A stretch of DNA of 14,409 nucleotides. It comes from Thermoplasmata archaeon. GTDB lineage: Archaea > Thermoplasmatota > Thermoplasmata > Halarchaeoplasmatales > Halarchaeoplasmataceae. The stretch is taken from NCBI GenBank assembly GCA_019594195.1, contig JAFDTP010000043.1, positions 1 through 14,409 of the forward strand, read 5' to 3'. Positions 1-9,026 of the stretch are shown in pieces (within the stretch, counting starts at the first letter, position 1; every line of letters starts with the position of its first letter). The translations under genes and the position numbers were made by a program. Below the pieces are notes generated by a model. That model saw only the letters and a program-made list of their open reading frames with translations. It was not told where the DNA came from and did no database searches.

Positions 1-131
1 AATCCGCTCTGGCATGGCAGGTTTTCTCTGGCACCTTAGCGGGATAAGAAGAAATAATAACGGCAAAAGAAAAACTATATTCCGATGCTGTTCAGCTAAA
101 TTCCCGTATATCGACCTTGTTGGTCTTCGGG

Positions 132-800
132 TCAAGGACCGATCTCTTTGTACTGTAGAACTTGATTTAATGCAAAAATATTGAAGAATATAGCTATCGA
201 TACGAATATCCATAAAACGAAATCTGGGATCGCTACATCGGCGTAAGTTCTGATCGTCAAAAGTTTAATTGCTATCGCGATCCAGGGAGCTATGCCAGCG
301 ATACAACCAAATATGAAAGGTGTCCAAACGACCTTCTCGGTATTCTGGTTATAAGTCTCCATAAGCCATCCAAAGAGGATCATCGAAGCATTGACTAAAG
401 CTATAACTATCAAAAAACCGATGTCGGTTATCCCGACAAGCATGGCTATAACCACTATCATCAGAGTACTGCTAAAAGAATATTCTATCCAGCGGGCTCT
501 GTTCACATGATTTTTAAGATTCTTTTTATACCAATTAAATCCAAACGTCGAAACTGCAAAATGCGCAAATGCAGACATGAATAAAAATGCAGCCACAGTT
601 GGACCAATCTGCAGTTCAAAAAGCACGTTAGTTCGCAATTCCTCTATGCCGGTTCCAGGTGGACCTCCAATGTAAGAAGTTGTTACTTCTATTGCGAAGT
701 CAGTGCTCAGATATAACATCAGAACACCCTGTATAAAGTGTAGAACAGCCATGACTCCATTGAACTTTCTAAGCCCCTTGAATTTTTCTTCACTCATCAT
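132..800 (-). CDS. Heliorhodopsin, six helices only (C-terminally truncated)
   Basis: The protein belongs to the heliorhodopsin family, retinal-binding membrane proteins with an inverted topology. Family signatures are clear: LHFIQ in helix 1 (His21), GGPPGT in the first long loop (46-51), FAHF (His80), RWIEYSFSS with counterion Glu106, VNASMILFGW (136-145), FGCIAGIAPWI (164-174) and ALNQVLQYK near the end. Six hydrophobic segments are visible at about 14-34, 65-88, 104-124, 126-146, 160-182 and 193-215. The frame stops at GP222, where family members of about 250 residues continue into helix 7, which carries the Schiff-base lysine. The remaining 131 bases to the window edge give no recognisable helix 7 in any frame. 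The start is one of two tandem ATGs; GAGGG (804-808 on the complement) suits the second slightly better. Family assignment is firm. Whether the gene is functional is doubtful, because covalent retinal binding would be impossible without the lysine. Confidence 0.9.
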   Translation of the reverse strand: MMSEEKFKGLRKFNGVMAVLHFIQGVLMLYLSTDFAIEVTTSYIGGPPGTGIEELRTNVLFELQIGPTVAAFLFMSAFAHFAVSTFGFNWYKKNLKNHVNRARWIEYSFSSTLMIVVIAMLVGITDIGFLIVIALVNASMILFGWLMETYNQNTEKVVWTPFIFGCIAGIAPWIAIAIKLLTIRTYADVAIPDFVLWIFVSIAIFFNIFALNQVLQYKEIGP

Positions 801-803
801 ATA

Positions 804-842
804 CCCTCAAATAATGTATATGACTCATTTCATATATAATTT
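804..842 (-). promoter_or_regulatory. TATA box and ribosome site of the heliorhodopsin gene
   Basis: Read on the minus strand, an AT-rich TATA element (ATTATATATG, about 832-842) lies about 35-40 bases before the tandem ATG. A GAGGG ribosome-binding site follows at 808-804, giving a short leader of roughly ten bases. Its own promoter means that the gene need not depend on the carbamoyltransferase transcript upstream. Confidence 0.5.
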
Positions 843-861
843 ATTAACAGGATGACTATCT

Positions 862-2487
862 CTATCCGACTAGATACTCCTCACACAATAAAGCGTCCAA
901 TCCGATCTTTTTGAAGGACTCTACAGCTTCCTTGGGCCTACAAACTATCGGCTCTCCATGAAGATTGAAACTCGTGTTGAGTACACCACCTATACCTGTC
1001 TTCTCTTCGAACTTTTTGATGATATCGTAATAGACAGGATTGTCGTCTCTTTCCAATATCTGCGGTCTGCATGTATTGTCGACATGTACGGCAGCAGTTA
1101 GGTCCTCCTTAGCTCTTTCAGTTATATCGAAAGATATCGTCATAAATCTGTTTGTATCATCCGATCTAAGATACTCTGTCTGATATTCCTTCAGGATCGT
1201 CGGGGAAAATGGTTGGAATGATTCTCTCCCAAGCATGGAGTTCAGTCTTTCTTTTATATCTGCATTCGAAGGATCAGCGATTATAGACCTATTACCGAGA
1301 GATCTAGGACCATATTCCATCTTTCCTTGAAACAGACCGATTATCTTTCCTTCTGCTAGTAAAGAAGATACTACCTCTTCTTTTTCTTCCAAACTAGTCA
1401 GTTCTATTTTTTCTTCGTTATCAAGTGCTTTCTTGATCCTTTTTCCCTTAAAACTTGGTCCCAGATAAACATTATCAGTGTTCGATTTCCAATCCCAAGA
1501 TGTCTTTTCATCATTCAATTTTTGATTCACATATAAGGCCGCTCCCAGCGCTAGGCCGCCATCTCCCATGTGTGGAAAGACAAAAGAGTTTTTGAAGTGG
1601 TTACTGACCACTCTGTTGGACTTAACGTTTTGAGCGACACCTCCAGAATAACATATGTTCTCTTTAAATGCCTGATCTATCATACTATCTTCTTTTATAT
1701 TTCTACATATCTTTTGGAGGAGCTTTTCAAGATGTTTTTGAGCCGAGGCAGCAGTTCGAACAGCTTTTTTCCAGAGCTCATGTTTTCTTTTTTTCGATCT
1801 AAGAACATCGGCACATTCTTCACTCCTATTCAGCGGAAAATCTACCTTATTCGATAATTTCCGCACGGACTCAGATCCAGTCACTTCTAAATGATTGTTG
1901 AATCCCAATCCGTCGACTTCTATACAATCACTAAAATCAAAGTGATCTTCACCCTGATAATAACTCCCCAAGGCCATTATTTTTCCTTCGTGCCTCATCG
2001 GAGTAAAACCCAGCATCTTTGTGATCGAGGCATAAAAATCACCGATGGAGTCGAGGTAAGATGATTCGGCTATTTTCTTCAACTCTCCATCGTTAGATAT
2101 ATAGATTGTAGAAGAAAGTCCGTCTCCAGCGGCATCTATGGTCAACACTATACCTTCATCAAATCCCGAAGTGAAGTATGATCCGGCAGCATGCGCTTCA
2201 TGATGGTGTACTGTCAAGATATCAACATCGCCGACCAATTTTTGTAGAGATCTCTTCATATTCAATAAGCGCTTCTTTCTCCTATAAACTCCCGCGACGG
2301 CCACTTTTTTTATATCATCAGGTTCAAGTTCTGACTGCCTGATCACTTCTTTTATAGATAACTCAGGAAACCCTCTATGATACTTTTCTCTGCTCAGACG
2401 TTCCTCGTTAACTGCATATATCTCTCCATCATGGATCAACGCAGCACCAGCATCGTGACCGTCGTAGACTCCGAGTATAGGATACAT
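862..2487 (-). CDS. NodU/TobZ-type O-carbamoyltransferase
   Basis: Members of this family use carbamoyl phosphate and ATP to make carbamoyl-adenylate, then carbamoylate a hydroxyl group on a sugar or natural product. The 541-residue length is normal. The N-terminal Kae1-like domain opens with ILGVYDGHDAGAALI, and the metal-binding motif HHHEAHAAGSY follows near residue 96. Next come LTIDAAGDG (near 117), SGGVAQNVKSN (near 283) and GDGGLALGAAL (near 310). The C-terminal carbamoyltransferase domain has GPRSLGNRSI, FQPFSPTIL, CRPQI and LNTSFNLHGEPIV. The frame also offers a TTG one codon upstream, but ATG at 2487 is preferred because a TATA-like box lies 28 bases before it, as in a leaderless archaeal mRNA. 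No glycosyltransferase or biosynthetic cluster adjoins it, so the acceptor is unknown. A role in modifying a surface sugar would be a guess. Confidence 0.93.
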   Translation of the reverse strand: MYPILGVYDGHDAGAALIHDGEIYAVNEERLSREKYHRGFPELSIKEVIRQSELEPDDIKKVAVAGVYRRKKRLLNMKRSLQKLVGDVDILTVHHHEAHAAGSYFTSGFDEGIVLTIDAAGDGLSSTIYISNDGELKKIAESSYLDSIGDFYASITKMLGFTPMRHEGKIMALGSYYQGEDHFDFSDCIEVDGLGFNNHLEVTGSESVRKLSNKVDFPLNRSEECADVLRSKKRKHELWKKAVRTAASAQKHLEKLLQKICRNIKEDSMIDQAFKENICYSGGVAQNVKSNRVVSNHFKNSFVFPHMGDGGLALGAALYVNQKLNDEKTSWDWKSNTDNVYLGPSFKGKRIKKALDNEEKIELTSLEEKEEVVSSLLAEGKIIGLFQGKMEYGPRSLGNRSIIADPSNADIKERLNSMLGRESFQPFSPTILKEYQTEYLRSDDTNRFMTISFDITERAKEDLTAAVHVDNTCRPQILERDDNPVYYDIIKKFEEKTGIGGVLNTSFNLHGEPIVCRPKEAVESFKKIGLDALLCEEYLVG

Positions 2488-2508
2488 CAAAAAGGCAATC
2501 CGGCTGGT

Positions 2509-2521
2509 AAGATAAATAACC
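2509..2521 (-). promoter_or_regulatory. TATA-like box of the carbamoyltransferase gene
   Basis: On the minus strand the sequence GGTTATTTATCTT is centred about 28 bases upstream of the ATG at 2487. There is no convincing Shine-Dalgarno sequence, which fits a leaderless transcript. Confidence 0.45.
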
Positions 2522-2546
2522 TTTTTCGAGTTTAAAAGGTAAAAAG

Positions 2547-2631
2547 TGCGGGGGAAGGGATTTGAACCCTTGGAGGCCTACGCCACAAGGTCCTAAGCCT
2601 TGCCCCTTTGGCCTAACTCGGGTACCCCCGC
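2547..2631 (-). tRNA. tRNA-Leu (anticodon TAG)
   Basis: The minus strand folds as an 85-nt class II tRNA. The acceptor stem GCGGGGG pairs perfectly with CCCCCGC, the discriminator is A, and CCA is not encoded. The anticodon stem CAAGG/CCTTG closes the loop CTTAGGA, giving anticodon TAG, which reads Leu CTA codons. A long variable arm (TGGCGTAGGCCT region) and the T-arm GGG-TTCAAAT-CCC are present. The transcript continues into a run of five T, a weak archaeal terminator. A TATA-like stretch (TTTTATTAAA) lies about 35-40 bases upstream. Confidence 0.96.
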
Positions 2632-2686
2632 ATGCTGCTTTTGGAGATTATGAAGAGAAACCCTTTAATAAAATTTAGTATCGAGT

Positions 2687-3460
2687 TCATATCTTTTTCA
2701 ATCTGCCATCTTTGGCCCTTTCGTATCTTCCGAACTCTTTCATCTCCTTCAGTTCTTCACCTTTGAATATAGGACCGTCGATACACACCTGCTTCCCATC
2801 TATAGTACATGAATCGCAGATGCCTATACCACACTTCATGTAACGCTCTAAAGAGGCCTGTACAGGTATTTTGTTCTTGAGAGCCTCGTAAACCACTTTC
2901 TCCATCATGACTTCGGGACCGCAGGTCAACACGGTGTCCAAGTCTTCGCTCTCCATCACATCAGAAGCCAATTCGGTCACGAATCCTTTTCGTCCTGAAC
3001 TCCCGTCTTCAGTAGCTATTTTCAGATCAGTAGATCGGGAAAATTCTTCTCTGAAAAGCAACTCTTCTTCAGTTCCAGCTCCTAGGCAGCAGGTGACATC
3101 CTTGTTTTCTCCCTCTGCCTCGTAAACCACCTGTATCAGTGATGCCCCACCGCACCCGCCGGTAACTATGAGTATATTGTCTCCACCCAAAGAATAAGAA
3201 TTCCCTAAAGGACCTCTAACACCTATCTTATCGCCTGGTTCCATATCATGAAGTGCTTCTGTCGCTTCGCCTCTTTCTTTAACAGTTATAAAATCGATAC
3301 CATCATTTGCTATGGCCATCGGGACTTCATCCAAACCAGGTATCCATATCATCACAAATTGACCGGGCTTAAAATCTGCTCCCCAATCGAAAAAAATACT
3401 CTTGATGGTTGGTGTCTCTTGTTCTATCTTTTCGACCTCGACGATATCTAATTCGCTCAT
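2687..3460 (-). CDS. pyrK: Dihydroorotate dehydrogenase electron-transfer subunit (PyrK-like)
   Basis: This is a ferredoxin-reductase-type flavoprotein of 257 residues, the usual PyrK length. The N-terminal beta-barrel FAD domain (1-90) has KPGQFVMIWIPG, then VPMAI where PyrK usually has RPxSI, and GVRGPLGNSY. The nucleotide-binding domain (about 94-200) has ILIVTGGCGGASLI and a CGPE motif at 180-183. The C-terminus carries a [2Fe-2S] loop with Cys210, Cys215, Cys218 and Cys226. In the known system PyrK passes electrons between the PyrD1B flavoprotein and NAD during pyrimidine synthesis. No pyrD lies in the window, so a partner elsewhere or another reductase role (for example, sulfide dehydrogenase/NfnA-like proteins share this fold) cannot be excluded. 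It lies 59 bases downstream of the DUF401 gene on the same strand. Confidence 0.85.
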   Translation of the reverse strand: MSELDIVEVEKIEQETPTIKSIFFDWGADFKPGQFVMIWIPGLDEVPMAIANDGIDFITVKERGEATEALHDMEPGDKIGVRGPLGNSYSLGGDNILIVTGGCGGASLIQVVYEAEGENKDVTCCLGAGTEEELLFREEFSRSTDLKIATEDGSSGRKGFVTELASDVMESEDLDTVLTCGPEVMMEKVVYEALKNKIPVQASLERYMKCGIGICDSCTIDGKQVCIDGPIFKGEELKEMKEFGRYERAKDGRLKKI

Positions 3461-3519
3461 CGCTTATAGATGGGACTTTAACTTTTAGATATTTCGGTTA
3501 GATCCTCTTTGTGCATATA

Positions 3520-4716
3520 TCAACCGAATATCAAGTATATGGCTGCGGCCGTTCCAACCGATATCGCCAACATCGGTATCATCAGTTTCAAGAACTTTCC
3601 CATATTCCCGTCGAAGTACTCTAAGGAGATACTGATACAGGGATGAACAGGTGTAACGATGTATCCAGCGAATATAGAGACGTACATCGCCTGAAAGGCA
3701 GCCAGTGTAAAGGAGCCCGCCATAGTTATATAGATGGGCGCTAAGATGGAGGCAGGTACCATTATCCTTCCTGTTCCAAAACCTAGCAGGAATCCGATCA
3801 ATATCAGGAGGACCGGACCCGGAACGGCTAGGTCTGCGATCATCCCCTCTATACCTGAAGAATGGAAAACATTGATGAAGAAATAAAGGGCGAAGACGAG
3901 TATCATAAAATTCCAGGGTTCCATCTCCTTGGCAGCTTCTTTCAATGTCCTTCTTCTAGAATCCTTGATCAAAGAGATGGCCAGGATCAGACTCAGTGAA
4001 ACCGCTATCAAAACAAAAACGTTCTCGAATCGTTCTTGTATACCGATCCCATAGCTCAATCCGGCCCAAACAACAGGTGCAGTGAGGAGTACTGCCATAG
4101 GTGGTATCAAAGCATTAATATCGACTTCAGAGGCATAACTCATGCTCCCCGTACTTTTCCTGAGTAGGAATAGATAACCTAGGATTATCGTAAAGCCGAA
4201 GAAAGGTAGCTGAAATATGATTATCCGAAATACCGAAATTTCGGCAGCATCGGCCGCCACTATGATAGCATATGATATAGGATAGATGAAGTAGATTATA
4301 TGTCTGAACCAGACATTTATAGCGGCTTTTATGTGACCGGCTAATCCTTCCCCGGCCTTGTCGATAAGTGGAGCGGAAAATAGGGCACCGCCAGGTATCG
4401 GTAGAAGTCCGATGAATGCCGGTGTAGCTCCTAAAAAAGGTCGTTTGCCGATCCTCAGGTTTTTGATGATATCTTCTAATCGACCACTCACCTGGAGTAT
4501 CCCACCGATCATCGGTATCATACCCAACGCTAATATCAAGAAAACCGTATTTGGAGTGGTTATTGTAAAATATAATTGATCAACTATCTCTATAGGTTCT
4601 AAAGTGAAGATCCCTAAGATTATCGATCCAGTGAAGAGGGATAAGGTCAGGTGGTAATTAGCTCCTATAACGATAACGACTATCGCTAATAAAAAACCTA
4701 CCCATTCTAATGTCAT
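3520..4716 (-). CDS. DUF401-family membrane transporter
   Basis: This is an integral membrane protein of 398 residues with about ten hydrophobic segments. It belongs to the DUF401 family within the ion-transporter superfamily. Recognisable family stretches are LALGMIPMIGGIL (near 63), FIGLLPIPGGALFSAPLID (near 101), INVWFRHI (near 134), and a second half with a related LLGFGTGRIMVPASILAPI (near 308). The two Gly/Pro-rich re-entrant motifs suggest an inverted-repeat transporter. The substrate is unknown; relatives are annotated only as putative permeases. ATG at 4716 is supported by a TATA-like element about 29 bases upstream. The gene follows tgt by 44 bases on the same strand. Whether the product supplies a precursor for the queuosine genes upstream is speculation. 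Confidence 0.85.
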   Translation of the reverse strand: MTLEWVGFLLAIVVIVIGANYHLTLSLFTGSIILGIFTLEPIEIVDQLYFTITTPNTVFLILALGMIPMIGGILQVSGRLEDIIKNLRIGKRPFLGATPAFIGLLPIPGGALFSAPLIDKAGEGLAGHIKAAINVWFRHIIYFIYPISYAIIVAADAAEISVFRIIIFQLPFFGFTIILGYLFLLRKSTGSMSYASEVDINALIPPMAVLLTAPVVWAGLSYGIGIQERFENVFVLIAVSLSLILAISLIKDSRRRTLKEAAKEMEPWNFMILVFALYFFINVFHSSGIEGMIADLAVPGPVLLILIGFLLGFGTGRIMVPASILAPIYITMAGSFTLAAFQAMYVSIFAGYIVTPVHPCISISLEYFDGNMGKFLKLMIPMLAISVGTAAAIYLIFG

Positions 4717-4739
4717 CGAAAAAATGTGAGGATGAGGAT

Positions 4740-4749
4740 AGTTTTAAGG
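4740..4749 (-). promoter_or_regulatory. TATA-like box of the DUF401 gene
   Basis: CCTTAAAACT on the minus strand is centred about 29 bases before the ATG at 4716. It could allow leaderless transcription separate from queA-tgt. Confidence 0.35.
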
Positions 4750-4760
4750 TTTTTGCCCGA

Positions 4761-6871
<2,111 letters not shown>

Positions 6872-6911
6872 CGTAAGGACAAAAAGCTAGGTTAACTAAA
6901 ACATTTATTAT

Positions 6912-6916
6912 CTTTT
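6912..6916. repeat. Target-site duplication, left copy (CTTTT)
   Basis: The five bases adjacent to the left inverted repeat are identical, in direct orientation, to 8297-8301 beyond the right repeat. Rejoining the flanks gives an uninterrupted AT-rich intergenic sequence. Confidence 0.75.
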
Positions 6917-6938
6917 GAGCCTGTCAACTTTTTAGTGA
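6917..6938 (+). repeat. Left terminal inverted repeat of the insertion sequence
   Basis: Starts GAGCCTGTCAA, then continues into CTTTTTAGTGA. It matches the complement of 8275-8296 at 20 of 22 positions. It contains the stop codon of the transposase (6924-6926), so the last few residues are encoded by the repeat. Confidence 0.9.
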
Positions 6939-7838
6939 CAGGTTCTTATTATGATAAGAAGCGATAGCTAGGAGATGGTTTTCCAAGCTATCTTTGTTTT
7001 TGAAACCCCTTTTGACCAATTCTGGATTAGTGTTTGAAAAATGCTGTTCAACAGCATTATTGGTTTTTGGTATATCTGAAACTTCATAGAAGTTGGTAAG
7101 TTTATCCCAATTTCTATCTATCCAGCCGATTTGATGAGATATATGTTTATGATAGTGCCGTTCACTGAAATATTCAAAGATCGTTCTGGCTTTTTGTTTT
7201 AGAGATTTATTTTCATTTTGTATGATCTCTAAAAATCTTTTTTGATGACCATCTGGTAATCTGTTCAGATATTTTTCTTTCATCTTTTCATTATCCAGAT
7301 TGAAAATAAGTTTGATAGAATTTTTGAGATCAGTATAATCAGTACTCAACCCAAGATCTCTATTTTTGATAGTTTTAACAGATTTGCTGATAGCTTTGGA
7401 TAAATTTTTCAAAGCATGAAACGTACACAGTTGATGTAATATTTTATCGATACCAAATTTCCTTGCAACTTCTTTTAAAATACTATCGTACTGAGGATCT
7501 CCATCGGTAACGATGGCTGAGACCTCTTTATTTTCCAAAGAATCGATGATAAAACCTTTGATATTTTGTTTGGATAGGTCATCAACGATTCTTTCATTGA
7601 CTGTTTTTCCAGTTACCACATCTTTCAGACAGAGCCTATAATGTTTTTTCCCGCCAATATACAGATATTGTTCATCATAACTGTATATTCCAGAACCTTT
7701 TGTTTTATTTTTATTCTTCTTGTATTTCCGACCTATTTCGTTTATCCATTCTCGTATAGTTTCATGAGATGGACGTATATCAATCAACCATTCAAAGAAA
7801 TCTCTTATCTTTCTGAGTGGAGCACCTTTGAAACGCAT
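6924..7838 (-). CDS. Transposase, catalytic part (second frame)
   Basis: This 304-residue segment carries the DDE catalytic core. The candidate triad is Asp55 in SYDEQYLYIGGK, Asp112 in VTDGDPQYD and Glu264 in TNNAVEQHF. A CTFH motif (Cys138, His141) between the second Asp and the Glu resembles the CxxH signature of Mutator/IS256-like transposases. An N-terminal helix-turn-helix-like stretch is visible in LRKIRDFFEWLIDIRPSHETIREWI. The ATG is probably not the real start: the frame is open upstream through KNKHYRDKTINDSLW and joins the zinc-ribbon frame when an A8 tract (7879-7886) is read with a -1 shift. The fused product would have about 426 residues. Confidence 0.85.
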   Translation of the reverse strand: MRFKGAPLRKIRDFFEWLIDIRPSHETIREWINEIGRKYKKNKNKTKGSGIYSYDEQYLYIGGKKHYRLCLKDVVTGKTVNERIVDDLSKQNIKGFIIDSLENKEVSAIVTDGDPQYDSILKEVARKFGIDKILHQLCTFHALKNLSKAISKSVKTIKNRDLGLSTDYTDLKNSIKLIFNLDNEKMKEKYLNRLPDGHQKRFLEIIQNENKSLKQKARTIFEYFSERHYHKHISHQIGWIDRNWDKLTNFYEVSDIPKTNNAVEQHFSNTNPELVKRGFKNKDSLENHLLAIASYHNKNLSLKS

Positions 7839-7852
7839 CCAGAGACTGTCGT

Positions 7853-8203
7853 TTATCGTTTTGTCTCTGTAATGTTTGTTTTTTTTAAATATCCTTCAAC
7901 AGGTGCTGTAAAATCATTTTCACAGTCATTACAAACATATCGCTCTACTTCGATCCTAAGACCCCTTTCCAGGCTCTTTGGATTAGTACCGTTCTTAACG
8001 ATGTTGTCTGAACCACAAGAAAGACACTTTTCTTCAACCAGTTCAACAATGCCTTTTTCAGACAATCTGACGTCTTTTTCCCGTACATCTGGTTCCTTTC
8101 CAAGTACCTTGTCAACCTTTTCTTCAAAAGAGGTTGTGCCTTCCTCGAAATCATCAAGTGTCATCGAAACTTCTTTTATCTGATTTTTCAATTCTTTAGG
8201 CAT
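7853..8203 (-). CDS. Transposase, N-terminal zinc-ribbon part (first frame)
   Basis: This 116-residue product starts at ATG 8203, 26 bases after a TATA box. An acidic, Lys-rich N-terminus is followed by a zinc ribbon, CLSCGSDN ... YVCNDCEND (two CxxC pairs about 30 residues apart), a likely DNA-binding module. The frame ends shortly after VEGYLKK. At that point the A8 tract permits a -1 shift into the catalytic frame, and the joined reading EGYLKK-NKHYRDK continues without a gap. On its own the product could act as a DNA-binding regulator, as OrfA proteins do in other insertion sequences. Whether the shift is programmed, a mutation or an assembly error cannot be told from one copy. Confidence 0.75.
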   Translation of the reverse strand: MPKELKNQIKEVSMTLDDFEEGTTSFEEKVDKVLGKEPDVREKDVRLSEKGIVELVEEKCLSCGSDNIVKNGTNPKSLERGLRIEVERYVCNDCENDFTAPVEGYLKKTNITETKR

Positions 8204-8223
8204 GATTAGATAATAAGGTCTGG

Positions 8224-8234
8224 CTATTTAAAGG
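8224..8234 (-). promoter_or_regulatory. TATA box of the transposase gene
   Basis: CCTTTAAATAG on the minus strand is centred about 26 bases before the ATG at 8203, a standard spacing for a leaderless archaeal transcript. Confidence 0.6.
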
Positions 8235-8252
8235 TTACTTTCATATTTCTAT

Positions 8253-8278
8253 GTGATTTTCAGAAAGCTGAAAATCAC
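8253..8278. repeat. Subterminal palindrome of the insertion sequence
   Basis: A perfect 11-bp stem, GTGATTTTCAG / CTGAAAATCAC, encloses the four-base loop AAAG. It touches the right terminal repeat and has no counterpart at the left end. It may be a transposase-binding or regulatory site. Confidence 0.7.
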
Positions 8279-8296
8279 TAAAGAATTGACAGGCTC
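8275..8296 (-). repeat. Right terminal inverted repeat of the insertion sequence
   Basis: Complement reads GAGCCTGTCAA then TTCTTTAGTGA. Its inner end is part of the right arm of an 11-bp hairpin at 8253-8278. Confidence 0.9.
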
Positions 8297-8301
8297 CTTT
8301 T
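8297..8301. repeat. Target-site duplication, right copy (CTTTT)
   Basis: Direct copy of 6912-6916, immediately outside the right inverted repeat. Five bases could match by chance, but the exact position at both borders makes a true duplication likely. Confidence 0.75.
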
Positions 8302-8375
8302 ATTAAGGATATTATATTGTTATATTTTAGGCTGATTTTATATTCGATCACGATCAATTTTATTATGAAATCAGT

Positions 8376-8412
8376 ATGACAGTGGTCATCAAAAGGATAA
8401 TACTTTTATCTC
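8376..8412 (+). promoter_or_regulatory. Promoter of the GNAT gene with a small palindrome
   Basis: A TATA-like ATACTTTTATC (8399-8410) is centred about 27 bases before ATG 8432. Just upstream is ATGAC-agtg-GTCAT (8376-8389), a perfect 5-bp inverted repeat that could be an operator. It is short enough to be chance. Confidence 0.4.
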
Positions 8413-8431
8413 AAAAGATTATGTCAGTTTG

Positions 8432-8851
8432 ATGAATGTTGAGCTCAAACCGATCGATTCCCTGAGTCGAGAAACGCTAACTGATCTGATATATTCTATA
8501 TTCCCTGAGACCCATTCACACTGGGAAACTCAGAGAGAAATTGAGGAATCTTTCAATGATATGGTTGAGATGTTGTCCGCTATCGCATGGGAAGGAGACA
8601 AGCCCATAGGAGCTATAATCTGTGTCGATCGAGAGGAGATACAGATAGATCATATCGGGGTTTTACCGAATCATCAAAGGATGGGTGTCGGAAGGATGCT
8701 CTTGAGGCATACTGTTGATAACGCTGAGGAGAATGTAATAACACGCATACCGAAGGATAACCAGGCGATAATGGAACTTTTGGAAGAAGAGGGCTTCGAG
8801 ATTTCTGAAGAGGAAGAACAACACTACGTTTATGAGTTTAGGCAAAAGTAA
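8432..8851 (+). CDS. GNAT-family N-acetyltransferase
   Basis: A compact GNAT domain fills this 139-residue protein. Such enzymes transfer acetyl from acetyl-CoA to an amine. Motif A is IDHIGVLPNHQRMGVGRMLL (about 73-92), with the pyrophosphate-binding Q-R-x-G-x-G/R arrangement. Motif B is recognisable in DNQAIMELLEEEGFEI near 110-125. A TTG precedes the ATG in frame, but the ATG is favoured by TATA spacing. The substrate cannot be predicted. The gene runs opposite to the insertion sequence and queA and stands alone. Before the insertion it probably shared a divergent intergenic region with queA. Confidence 0.85.
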   Translation: MNVELKPIDSLSRETLTDLIYSIFPETHSHWETQREIEESFNDMVEMLSAIAWEGDKPIGAIICVDREEIQIDHIGVLPNHQRMGVGRMLLRHTVDNAEENVITRIPKDNQAIMELLEEEGFEISEEEEQHYVYEFRQK

Positions 8852-8941
8852 GGAAGGTCAAGATGATCACTACAAACGATAATGTTTTTAAGCACTTCCT
8901 TCATCAGGACTAATCAACATCGAAGCTCGCTCTCGATCTCG

Positions 8942-8951
8942 AAAATATTAA
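8942..8951 (+). promoter_or_regulatory. TATA box of the tRNA-Gln unit
   Basis: AAAATATTAA is the only good TATA candidate before tRNA-Gln. It is centred 80 bases before the mature tRNA but about 26 bases before the tRNA-like hairpin element at 8973. Confidence 0.45.
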
Positions 8952-8972
8952 CGGTGAACGGTGCTCTGCTAT

Positions 8973-9013
8973 AACCCAGTGGTGCTTCGGAAGCAAAGCT
9001 TCCTTCTTCCACC
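8973..9013 (+). other. tRNA-like hairpin element upstream of tRNA-Gln
   Basis: Bases 8973-8984 (AACCCAGTGGTG) match the 5' end of the following tRNA-Gln (AGCCCGGTGGTG) at 10 of 12 positions. Then comes a perfect hairpin, GGAAGC-AAA-GCTTCC (8989-9003). GGTG (8981-8984) can pair with CACC (9010-9013) around it. The middle part, TTCGGAAGCAAAGCTTCC, closely resembles the core of the element before tRNA-Arg. Nothing here codes for a protein. It may be a decayed tRNA copy or a structured leader. Confidence 0.55.
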
Positions 9014-9026
9014 GACCTAACAAAAT

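Larger units (their letters stand above)
6917..8296 (-). mobile_element. Complete insertion sequence, 1,380 bp, with 5-bp target duplication
   Basis: The ends are imperfect 22-bp inverted repeats (6917-6938 and 8275-8296) with two mismatches; the outer 11 bases, GAGCCTGTCAA, match exactly. CTTTT stands directly outside each end (6912-6916 and 8297-8301), a probable target duplication. Inside is one transposase gene in two overlapping frames on the minus strand. Its stop codon lies within the left repeat. The family is not certain: the DDE core with a CxxH insert resembles IS256/Mutator-type enzymes, while the NNxxE end also recalls IS6. The intact ends and duplication suggest a recent insertion. 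It lies between the queA promoter region and the divergent GNAT gene. Confidence 0.9.

Noticed and set aside
1..131. Helix 7 of heliorhodopsin restored by one frameshift
   Set aside because: The -1 frame is hydrophobic but lacks the lysine motif, and the spacing from QYK to any GE-like residue is too long. The other frames contain stops.
7641..8183. A 180-residue plus-strand frame across the insertion sequence
   Set aside because: It is antisense to both transposase frames, has no promoter and no recognisable domain.
8376..8389. A strong operator claim for ATGAC-agtg-GTCAT
   Set aside because: Five-base half-sites occur often by chance. It is kept only as a note in the promoter entry.
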